Below are positions 1-5,145 of a DNA stretch of 5,549 bases, in pieces (positions within the stretch are counted from its first letter, which is position 1; each line of letters begins with the position of its first letter). The stretch comes from Chlorobiota bacterium (lineage in GTDB: Bacteria > Bacteroidota > Ignavibacteria > SZUA-365 > JAADGX01): the NCBI GenBank assembly GCA_013152135.1, contig JAADGX010000216.1, positions 1 to 5,549 on the forward strand, written 5' to 3'. The notes beneath the pieces are model-generated. The model searched no databases. It saw only the letters and a list, made by a program, of their open reading frames with translations, and was not told the origin of the DNA. A program made the position numbers and the translations under genes.

Positions 1-955
1 CGTCCTTGTACCGTATTCTGGCTACGACCCGGCGTGCTTCCGCCAGGCCCGGCCACTTCTGCCAGTTTACTTCCCTTGCAATGCAGGCGCGGCGCAAAAG
101 CTCTTCCGCCCTTCCCACCACGACGACGTTCTCGTCCGCCCTGATCTCGGTGACGTACACCGGTTCGCCCACCGCGATGTTCAATCCCCGCCTCTGCCCG
201 ATGGTGTAAAAGGGATACCCGTCATGCACCCCCACCCGTTTCCCTTCGAACAGGATATCCCCGCCGCTTACCGATTCCGCAAGCCCGGCCACGCGTTCCC
301 GGAGAAAGCGCCGGTAGTCGTCGTCGGGAATGAAACAGATTTCGAAACTCTCGCCCTTGCCGGCCGTGAGCAACCCGAATCGCTCCGCCTCCCTGCGCAC
401 CTCCTCCTTGGTCAGGCCTCCCAACGGCAACAGGGTCGCTGCCAGGTGTTCCTCCTTCACGTTCCACAGGGCATACGACTGGTCCTTCTCATCGTCCACT
501 CCCTTGCGCACGAAATGCCTCCCCGTTCGGGTGTCTTTCTCTACGCGGGCATAATGACCCATGGCAATGAACGATGCCCCAAGCGAAACAGCCTTGGCGT
601 AGAGGGCGTCCCACTTGATTTCGCGGTTGCAGAGAACGCAGGGATTCGGTGTCCGCCCTTCCAGGTATTCTTCCGTGAAACGATCAATGACCTCCCGGTT
701 GAACCTCCGGGAAAAATCAACCACGTAGTGCGGGATGCCGAGACGCATGCAGACCGCGCGGGCGTCGTTGATGCCTTCGAGCGAACAGCAGGAATGCGGG
801 TTGTGCGGCACGGCGCCTGCATCCTCGTAGTTGTGCGTCTTGATGGTGATCCCGATGACATCGTATCCCTGCTCCACGAGCAACGCCGCGGCCACGGAGG
901 AATCCACCCCGCCCGACATACCGACGACAACGCGCTTATTGAATTGATCCGTCAT
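1..955 (-). CDS. mnmA: tRNA-specific 2-thiouridylase MnmA, 3' end cut by window edge
   Basis: MnmA makes the 2-thio group of the wobble uridine (U34) in tRNAs for Lys, Glu and Gln, using ATP and a sulfur relay in the cytoplasm. The reverse complement is open from the ATG at 955-953 to the left edge, giving 318 residues of a family usually about 350-380 long, so only the C-terminus is missing. Visible motifs are the PP-loop SGGVDSS at residues 14-20, a CC pair at 56-57, TPNPCVLCN with the nucleophilic Cys106, GHYAR at 133-137, DQSYAL at 158-163, and ESFEICF with the second catalytic Cys207. GQRRG at 253-257 opens the central domain. An in-frame TGA three codons upstream (964-962) fixes the ATG; the Shine-Dalgarno is weak. 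The gene is divergent from the sigma-54 activator and probably unrelated to it. All expected catalytic residues are present, so it should be active. Identification is firm. Confidence 0.96.
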   Translation of the reverse strand, partial: MTDQFNKRVVVGMSGGVDSSVAAALLVEQGYDVIGITIKTHNYEDAGAVPHNPHSCCSLEGINDARAVCMRLGIPHYVVDFSRRFNREVIDRFTEEYLEGRTPNPCVLCNREIKWDALYAKAVSLGASFIAMGHYARVEKDTRTGRHFVRKGVDDEKDQSYALWNVKEEHLAATLLPLGGLTKEEVRREAERFGLLTAGKGESFEICFIPDDDYRRFLRERVAGLAESVSGGDILFEGKRVGVHDGYPFYTIGQRRGLNIAVGEPVYVTEIRADENVVVVGRAEELLRRACIAREVNWQKWPGLAEARRVVARIRYKD

Positions 956-1086
956 GTTAATTCATTTCCCGGCGCTTCATTCCAAAAGCTACCTCTGTAT
1001 GAGAAACCGATCAAGTGACGGAACAATTCCTTGAATCGAGGAAACTCCTGTTATATTCCACCATCGCTATCAAACACCGCCAATAA

Positions 1087-1115
1087 TTGTTAGAATCAAA
1101 TACCTTGCCTGTCAA
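1087..1115 (-). promoter_or_regulatory. Possible sigma-70-type promoter for mnmA
   Basis: On the minus strand a perfect -35 hexamer TTGACA (1115-1110) is followed after exactly 17 bases by TAACAA (1092-1087), which matches only half of the -10 consensus. It would give an mnmA leader of roughly 125 bases. The -35 is convincing and the -10 is not. If the organism uses the Bacteroidetes-type primary sigma factor, the E. coli consensus may not apply. Confidence 0.3.
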
Positions 1116-1140
1116 CTTCCTGTTTCGTAGTTTTTATAAC
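1112..1140 (+). promoter_or_regulatory. Weak candidate promoter for the sigma-54 activator gene
   Basis: TATAAC at 1135-1140 resembles a -10 element, and TCAACT at 1112-1117, 17 bases upstream, is a poor -35. Transcription would begin near 1147, immediately before the inverted repeat at 1148-1168. A single CTGTTTC copy at 1120-1126 lies between the two hexamers. No sigma-54 -24/-12 element was seen in front of this gene. This is a tentative call. Confidence 0.2.
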
Positions 1141-1147
1141 CGACATA

Positions 1148-1168
1148 CTGTTTCACCTATTGAAACAG
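1148..1168. promoter_or_regulatory. CTGTTTC-N7-GAAACAG inverted repeat before the activator gene
   Basis: Perfect 7-base arms (1148-1154 and 1162-1168) flank a 7-base spacer, ending seven bases before the activator ATG at 1176. The half-site is the same GAAAC/GTTTC word that makes up the three palindromes downstream of the gene, but here the arms are in the opposite order. It may be an operator for self-repression, or an RNA hairpin covering the weak ribosome binding site (AGGCAG, 1167-1172). Confidence 0.5.
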
Positions 1169-1175
1169 GCAGAAG

Positions 1176-2495
1176 ATGGACTTTACTACGTTTCCCACCG
1201 AACTCATTCTCGACTCCATCAGCGAGGGAGTCTTCACGGTCGACAAGAATTTCCGGATACAGTTTTTCAACCGAGCGGCGGAAGCCATCACCGGACATCG
1301 ACGCGAGAACGTCGTGGGCCGTTTTTGCAAGCAAGTATTCCAGGCCTACTCGTGCGAAGACGAGTGTCCAATTACTCGTGTCTTGCAGACCGGATCGAAT
1401 ATCACGGACTTCACGACAAGGATTTGTCACGGGAGCAGGGAAACAATTCCCATCAGGCTCAACGCTTCCGTTCTCTACGGGAATCAAAACGATCCAATCG
1501 GCGGTGTTATTTCATTCCGCTCCCTCGCCGACAACGGACATGCGGATCCTTCTTTTGCAGAAGCATCCCGGTTCCATGGAGTTGTGGGGCGGAGCAAGGC
1601 CATGCGGCAGGTCTTCGATCTCATCGAAGAAATATCCGACTCCGACGCCACGGTGCTCATCCAGGGGGAATCCGGTACCGGCAAGGAAATGATCGCCAAC
1701 GCGATTCACGCTACCAGTCGGCGGCGCGATAAGCCGTATATCAAGATCAACTGTTCCGTTTTCCCCCCCGATCTTCTCGCCAGTGAACTGTTCGGCCATG
1801 TCAAGGGCGCATTCACCGGTGCGATGAAGGATCGTCCCGGGCGGTTCGAACTCGCTGATGGTGGAACACTCTTCCTCGACGAGGTGGCCGAAATGCCGCT
1901 GCAAATGCAGGTTCAGCTCCTGCGAGTTCTCCAGGAGGGAACGTTCGAACGCATTGGTGAATCCATTACCAGAAGATCCGACGTCCGGGTCATCGCCTCG
2001 ACGAACGTCAATATTGACCGTGCCCTCCAGGAAGGAAAATTCCGCGAAGATCTCTACTACCGCCTCAACGTTATCCCGATCGATCTGCCCCCTCTTCGTG
2101 AACGCCCTGAAGACATTCCGCACCTGGTCAAGCATTTCCTGCGGAAGTACTCCACCGCCGCCCGGAAAAAGGTACACGAGATGGAAGACGAAGCACTGGA
2201 TTGCCTTATCCAGTATCCCTGGCCCGGCAACGTTCGAGAGCTGGAGAACGCCATCGAGTATGCCTTTGCTCGAACAACCGAGTCGGTAATACGACTGGCT
2301 CGACTTCCACTGGTCATACGCCAGTATCATGGACGCTACCATCGTGCCGTTGCGCCACACACCGAGGAGGCATGGCATCTCCTCGCTCTCCTGGAAAAAC
2401 ACCACTGGAACCGCAGCAGGGTAGCCAGAGAATTGGGCATCGGACGTACCACGCTGTGGAGAAGGATGAAAACCCTGGGTATCGCTCATACGTGA
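1176..2495 (+). CDS. Sigma-54-dependent transcriptional activator (PAS, AAA+, Fis-type HTH)
   Basis: A 439-residue bacterial enhancer-binding protein that uses ATP hydrolysis to open promoters held by sigma-54 RNA polymerase. An N-terminal PAS domain spans about residues 8-118 and carries C51, C60 and C64 (C-X8-C-X3-C) plus C84. The AAA+ domain (about 135-365) shows Walker A GESGTGKE 164-171, the sigma-54-contacting GAFTGA loop 211-216, Walker B GGTLFLDE 229-236, sensor I around 272-277, the arginine-finger region FREDLYYRLNV 289-299, and sensor II WPGNVRELENAI 349-360. A Fis-type helix-turn-helix lies at about 411-436. There is no receiver domain, so it is not a classical two-component regulator; the PAS domain is the likely sensor. 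No membrane segment is visible, so it should be cytoplasmic. An in-frame TGA at 1161-1163 supports the ATG at 1176; the Shine-Dalgarno is weak. Its likely target is the downstream TPR-cytochrome operon, whose control region starts at its stop codon. The signal is unknown. Confidence 0.95.
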   Translation: MDFTTFPTELILDSISEGVFTVDKNFRIQFFNRAAEAITGHRRENVVGRFCKQVFQAYSCEDECPITRVLQTGSNITDFTTRICHGSRETIPIRLNASVLYGNQNDPIGGVISFRSLADNGHADPSFAEASRFHGVVGRSKAMRQVFDLIEEISDSDATVLIQGESGTGKEMIANAIHATSRRRDKPYIKINCSVFPPDLLASELFGHVKGAFTGAMKDRPGRFELADGGTLFLDEVAEMPLQMQVQLLRVLQEGTFERIGESITRRSDVRVIASTNVNIDRALQEGKFREDLYYRLNVIPIDLPPLRERPEDIPHLVKHFLRKYSTAARKKVHEMEDEALDCLIQYPWPGNVRELENAIEYAFARTTESVIRLARLPLVIRQYHGRYHRAVAPHTEEAWHLLALLEKHHWNRSRVARELGIGRTTLWRRMKTLGIAHT

Positions 2496-2510
2496 AACAG
2501 TCCCGTTTCT
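2493..2510. promoter_or_regulatory. Candidate activator site A (TGAAAC-N6-GTTTCT)
   Basis: GAAAC at 2494-2498 and GTTTC at 2505-2509 form an imperfect palindrome with a 6-base spacer, one base longer than sites B and C. It overlaps the activator stop codon (TGA 2493-2495). Its centre is about 20 bp, close to two helical turns, from site B, which suggests cooperative binding on one DNA face. It is probably a weaker enhancer half of the A/B pair, about 172 bp upstream of the predicted sigma-54 start. Confidence 0.5.
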
Positions 2511-2512
2511 CG

Positions 2513-2529
2513 TGAAACGTTCTGTTTCA
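2513..2529. promoter_or_regulatory. Candidate activator site B (TGAAAC-N5-GTTTCA)
   Basis: Perfect 6-base arms (2513-2518 and 2524-2529) flank a 5-base spacer. The centre lies near -153 relative to the start predicted from the sigma-54 promoter, in the usual range for an enhancer bound by a sigma-54 activator dimer. It shares half-site and spacing with site C. Confidence 0.6.
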
Positions 2530-2592
2530 AACGCCACAACATTCTGCTGCAAAAGGAATTATCACAATCCCGTAAGACTTCCGAACTTCCTC

Positions 2593-2609
2593 CGAAACAA
2601 CATGTTTCA
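2593..2609. promoter_or_regulatory. Candidate activator site C (GAAACA-N3-TGTTTC)
   Basis: A perfect palindrome with 6-base arms (2594-2599 and 2603-2608), having the same GAAAC-to-GTTTC spacing as site B. It is centred 80 bp downstream of site B and about 73 bp upstream of the predicted start. Together with A and B it gives six half-sites in 115 bases of noncoding DNA, well beyond chance for a 5-base word. Confidence 0.6.
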
Positions 2610-2647
2610 CTGATGCGCCTCATTCATCGTGCATTAACAAAATCTTG

Positions 2648-2663
2648 TGGCATGGAGTATGCA
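2648..2663 (+). promoter_or_regulatory. Sigma-54 (-24/-12) promoter of the TPR-cytochrome operon
   Basis: TGGCATGGAGTATGCA aligns without gaps to the sigma-54 consensus TGGCACGNNNNTTGCA, differing at two positions. The invariant GG (2649-2650) and GC (2661-2662) are separated by the required 10 bases. With the C of GC at -12, transcription starts near 2674. It lies downstream of three palindromes and of a sigma-54 activator gene, which makes the call much stronger than the motif alone. Confidence 0.8.
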
Positions 2664-2677
2664 TTTCATAACCCGAT

Positions 2678-3133
2678 ATGCACGAGATGCTCGGAAATCA
2701 ATTGTTCATGGCGAGGAATTACCCCTCCGCGACTCTCCACCTGGAGAGAGCATTGCAGGCACATCCCGGTAACAAGGCTATCCTGCGCAAGCTCATCATC
2801 TGCTACACGCAGATCGGAGAAACAGAGCGTGCGCTCGATGCTTTTGTATCCCTTATCAAAGACGATATCGACTACATTATTGAGACAAACCCGATAAGCG
2901 ACGATTGCCCATGCCCGGAGATCGTCTTCAAACTCGAGGACGACCTGCACGGCGAAGAGGCGTCGTATGACGATAACCTCGTCCTGGGTATGCTCTGGCT
3001 TTACTGCAACGCGGAACGTGCATGGGACTATTTCCATAAAGCACTGACACAGAGACCTGGCAATTCAAAAATCAAATCTGTTTTAACCATCATAAAAACA
3101 CGTATTCCAGCCACAAATCCCATTAAAACCTGA
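2678..3133 (+). CDS. Small TPR-repeat protein, first gene of the cytochrome operon
   Basis: A 151-residue protein of helical tetratricopeptide repeats, which normally mediate protein-protein contacts. Repeat 1 (about residues 2-32) has the typical LG..Y..A...ERAL...P pattern, repeat 2 covers about 36-66, and repeat 3 about 98-130 (ERAWDYFHKAL...P). Between repeats 2 and 3 is an acidic insertion with a CPCP motif (77-80). There is no signal peptide or membrane segment, so it is probably cytoplasmic, unlike the exported cytochrome encoded 14 bases downstream. An in-frame TAA at 2669-2671 rules out a longer ATG-started form. The ATG at 2678 sits only about 4 bases after the predicted transcription start, so translation may be leaderless or begin at Met4 (2687) or Met11 (2708). 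Starting at Met11 would destroy repeat 1. A chaperone, assembly or regulatory role for the cytochrome is possible but unproven; I recognise no named family. Confidence 0.8.
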   Translation: MHEMLGNQLFMARNYPSATLHLERALQAHPGNKAILRKLIICYTQIGETERALDAFVSLIKDDIDYIIETNPISDDCPCPEIVFKLEDDLHGEEASYDDNLVLGMLWLYCNAERAWDYFHKALTQRPGNSKIKSVLTIIKTRIPATNPIKT

Positions 3134-3135
3134 AC

Positions 3136-3140
3136 GAGGG
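3136..3140 (+). promoter_or_regulatory. Ribosome binding site of the cytochrome gene
   Basis: GAGGG lies 7 bases before the ATG at 3148 and directly after the TPR stop codon (TGA 3131-3133). It fixes the cytochrome start and supports co-translation of the two genes from one mRNA. Confidence 0.7.
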
Positions 3141-3147
3141 ATTATCC

Positions 3148-4548
3148 ATGAAACGTTATGTCACCTTGTTTTTCATGCTGCTGTTCAGCGGAACAGTGTT
3201 CGCCCAGGGACACTTCTCCACCAGTCTGCACGGCACGCGCAGCGGAAAGAGTCATTGGTACGGAAAGGCGAACAACGGATTCGAGTTGTTCACCAACACT
3301 CCCATCGAGGAACTGGGCTGCAAGAATTGCCACGGCCCCACCAACGCCGACGGAACCGCCTGGGACGCCAATAATCCGTATCCCGGTCCGAGTTGCGTCG
3401 ACTGCCATCCCACCGGCGATTTTTCAAAAGACGCGCTGAAGGTGGACCAGTGTTACAGTTGCCACGGCCGCCAGGCCACGGAAGCCAAAAAAATGAAACT
3501 ACCTGACGTTCATCGCGACGCCGGCATGAAATGCTGGGACTGTCACACCGCCGACGACATGCACGGCGACGCCGATGGCACGACCTACGATTCCATGCTC
3601 GAGGACGGAGCCATCGACGTCGACTGCGTGGATTGCCACAACACCCAGTCACAGACGTTGCCGGATCACTCGGCCTACGATCCACACGGCGGCAAACTGC
3701 ACTGCGCGGCCTGCCACGCCAAAACCGTCATCAGTTGTTACAACTGTCACTTCGAGAGCGTGAAGGACGCGCACGTAAAACGTGCCAAGCAACCCATCAA
3801 TGATTTCGTACTACTGGTGAACCGGCAAAAGGACGGCAAGGTCTACCCGGCGTCTTTCCAGTCACTCACGTACCAGGGAAAGGCGTTCGTCGCCTTCGGA
3901 CCTTTTACGCCCCATACGATCATGAAAAAAGGCCGAACCTGCGATGAGTGTCATGATAACGCCGTGGTAAAGGAGTACAACGCCACCGGCAAAATACGGT
4001 TCGCCACCTGGAACGCCGGCGACAGCACCCTGAGCTGGAAGCACGGCGTCGTGCCCATGCCCTTCGATTACACCTCTTCCTTTCGCATGGATTTCCTGAC
4101 TTACAACGGCAATCCCCACGACCCGGCCGGCCCGTCCAAAAACTGGTCGGCGATCGGGAAGGATACATGGGATGGACACCAGATGTTCTTCGCGACGCCT
4201 CTCACGGCACGCCAGATGGCCAAGCTCGGCTTCGACACAACGCTGACGGGAACCGAGAGCCGAAACAATGGCCCCACACCGGAAGGCTTCGACTTGCAGC
4301 AAAACTTCCCGAATCCGTTCACGCCAAAGACGACCTTTTCCATTTCACTTCCCCGCTCCACTGTCGTTACCTTGAAAATCTATAACCAGCTCGGGATCGA
4401 AGCGGCATCGGTAATCGACGGTGTGCGTCTGGGTAAAGGCCTCCACCGGTTATCATTCAACGCGGGCACGCTGAATCAGGGCGTGTATCTCTACGTTTTG
4501 CGGACACCGGAATTTTCGGCTTCACGCAAGATGGTGATTCTCGAGTGA
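3148..4548 (+). CDS. Secreted octaheme c-type cytochrome with T9SS sorting domain
   Basis: A 466-residue exported multiheme cytochrome. An N-terminal Sec signal peptide has a likely cut after A19 (VFA/QG). Eight CXXCH heme sites begin at C58, C83, C102, C129, C160, C186, C197 and C265. Thirteen further histidines before the sorting domain could supply distal ligands. Hemes 6 and 7 are very close (C186 and C197), while heme 8 is separated by 63 residues. After heme 8 comes a roughly 95-residue heme-free stretch. Residues about 381-466 form a T9SS type A sorting domain: the QNFPNPFTP entry motif, beta-rich repeats, GVYLYVL, and KMVILE at the end. Such domains send folded proteins across the outer membrane for surface attachment or release. 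No CXXCK site is present, so there is no sign of the active-site heme of octaheme nitrite or tetrathionate reductases. Electron transfer at the cell surface is the best inference; donor and acceptor are unknown. It is the second gene of the sigma-54 operon. Confidence 0.93.
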   Translation: MKRYVTLFFMLLFSGTVFAQGHFSTSLHGTRSGKSHWYGKANNGFELFTNTPIEELGCKNCHGPTNADGTAWDANNPYPGPSCVDCHPTGDFSKDALKVDQCYSCHGRQATEAKKMKLPDVHRDAGMKCWDCHTADDMHGDADGTTYDSMLEDGAIDVDCVDCHNTQSQTLPDHSAYDPHGGKLHCAACHAKTVISCYNCHFESVKDAHVKRAKQPINDFVLLVNRQKDGKVYPASFQSLTYQGKAFVAFGPFTPHTIMKKGRTCDECHDNAVVKEYNATGKIRFATWNAGDSTLSWKHGVVPMPFDYTSSFRMDFLTYNGNPHDPAGPSKNWSAIGKDTWDGHQMFFATPLTARQMAKLGFDTTLTGTESRNNGPTPEGFDLQQNFPNPFTPKTTFSISLPRSTVVTLKIYNQLGIEAASVIDGVRLGKGLHRLSFNAGTLNQGVYLYVLRTPEFSASRKMVILE

Positions 4549-4571
4549 GAACACCCTCCTTCTGGTGAGAG

Positions 4572-4600
4572 CGCGGGAGCAAGCTCCCGCGTTTTTTTTT
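4572..4600 (+). terminator. Intrinsic terminator of the TPR-cytochrome operon
   Basis: An 8-bp GC-rich stem (4572-4579 pairing with 4584-4591) with a CAAG loop is followed by nine T residues (4592-4600). It begins 24 bases after the cytochrome stop codon and closes the operon. There is no T-tract in the other orientation, so it should not serve the convergent response-regulator gene. Confidence 0.93.
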
Positions 4601-4686
4601 ACGCGATGTGAACTTGGGACAGGAATTGGTCTTCTTGCTACGACACCAATCGTTCCGGGCTTGACACCGAATCCCCAAACGGGAAA

Positions 4687-5145
4687 TCAGTTCAACGCCT
4701 GCTCGATGCGTGGCAGTATCTCATTCAGGAATTTCTTGTGAAAGACCGGCTTGGGGAAATAGAAATTCGCGCCCAGTGAAAAGGCATACTCCATGTCCAC
4801 ATCGGTATGCAGGGCGGAGATCACGGCGATGACGATGTCCGAGGTACCCGGATTGTGCTTCACCTTTTCGCAGAGCGCGAATCCGTCCATGAGAGGCATC
4901 ATGAGATCGAGGAAAATGACGTCGGGTTTTTTCTCCTGGATGATCTCCAGGGCCTGGCGACCGTTTCGCGCTTCCACGACCTCGTATCCTGCTCTCCGCA
5001 ACAGCGTGGAGCATAGGCTTAAAATACCGGGTTCATCATCGACGACAAGGGCGCGTTTCGTACGCTCGCGAAGAATTTTTTCCCGCTCCTCAGGGGATTT
5101 CCGCTCGATGATACGGGAATTCTGTCGCTGTGCCAGGTTCAACAT
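4687..5145 (-). CDS. Single-domain response regulator (CheY-like receiver)
   Basis: A 152-residue receiver protein with no output domain. After a charged, probably helical N-terminal extension (residues 1-31), the receiver shows the acidic pair D36-D37, the phospho-acceptor D80 in FLDLMMP, the switch residue S110 and the conserved K132 in PKP. It would be phosphorylated by a histidine kinase, none of which is encoded here, and act through protein contacts. The start at 5145 is backed by a strong AGGAGGT five bases upstream. It lies 56 bases inside the 3' end of the desaturase gene on the same strand, so the two are probably co-transcribed and translationally coupled. The gene converges on the cytochrome operon. 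No terminator was recognised after its stop codon in the 86 bases before the operon terminator. Its pathway cannot be told from the sequence. Confidence 0.93.
   Translation of the reverse strand: MLNLAQRQNSRIIERKSPEEREKILRERTKRALVVDDEPGILSLCSTLLRRAGYEVVEARNGRQALEIIQEKKPDVIFLDLMMPLMDGFALCEKVKHNPGTSDIVIAVISALHTDVDMEYAFSLGANFYFPKPVFHKKFLNEILPRIEQALN

Noticed and set aside
224..1018. Plus-strand open frame of 264 codons
   Set aside because: It lies opposite mnmA, which has every catalytic motif in the minus-strand frame. The plus-strand translation shows no recognisable domain, and it reads through the mnmA start into noncoding DNA.
1512..2552. Minus-strand open frame of 346 codons
   Set aside because: It is antisense to the AAA+ and helix-turn-helix domains of the sigma-54 activator. 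The opposite frame has all Walker, GAFTGA and HTH motifs, while this one has none.
2493..2609. Repeated GAAAC/GTTTC words resembling CRISPR repeat ends
   Set aside because: The repeated unit is only 5-7 bases, alternates in orientation and has irregular spacing, with no 28-37 base repeats or uniform spacers and no cas genes. Palindromic operators explain it better.
3319..3954. Octaheme nitrite or tetrathionate reductase, or hydroxylamine oxidoreductase
   Set aside because: All eight sites are CXXCH; the CXXCK of the first two families is absent. No residue pattern specific to the hydroxylamine oxidoreductase P460 heme was recognised, so only a general multiheme call is supported.
3862..4302. 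Minus-strand open frame of 146 codons opposite the cytochrome
   Set aside because: It is antisense to a confidently identified cytochrome frame, has no recognisable domain, and lacks a ribosome binding site.
4642..4668. Direct repeat GACACC, two copies 21 bases apart, between the terminator and the response regulator
   Set aside because: Six matching bases, with a loosely similar flank, in a short spacer are not beyond chance, and no promoter or gene there would need it.
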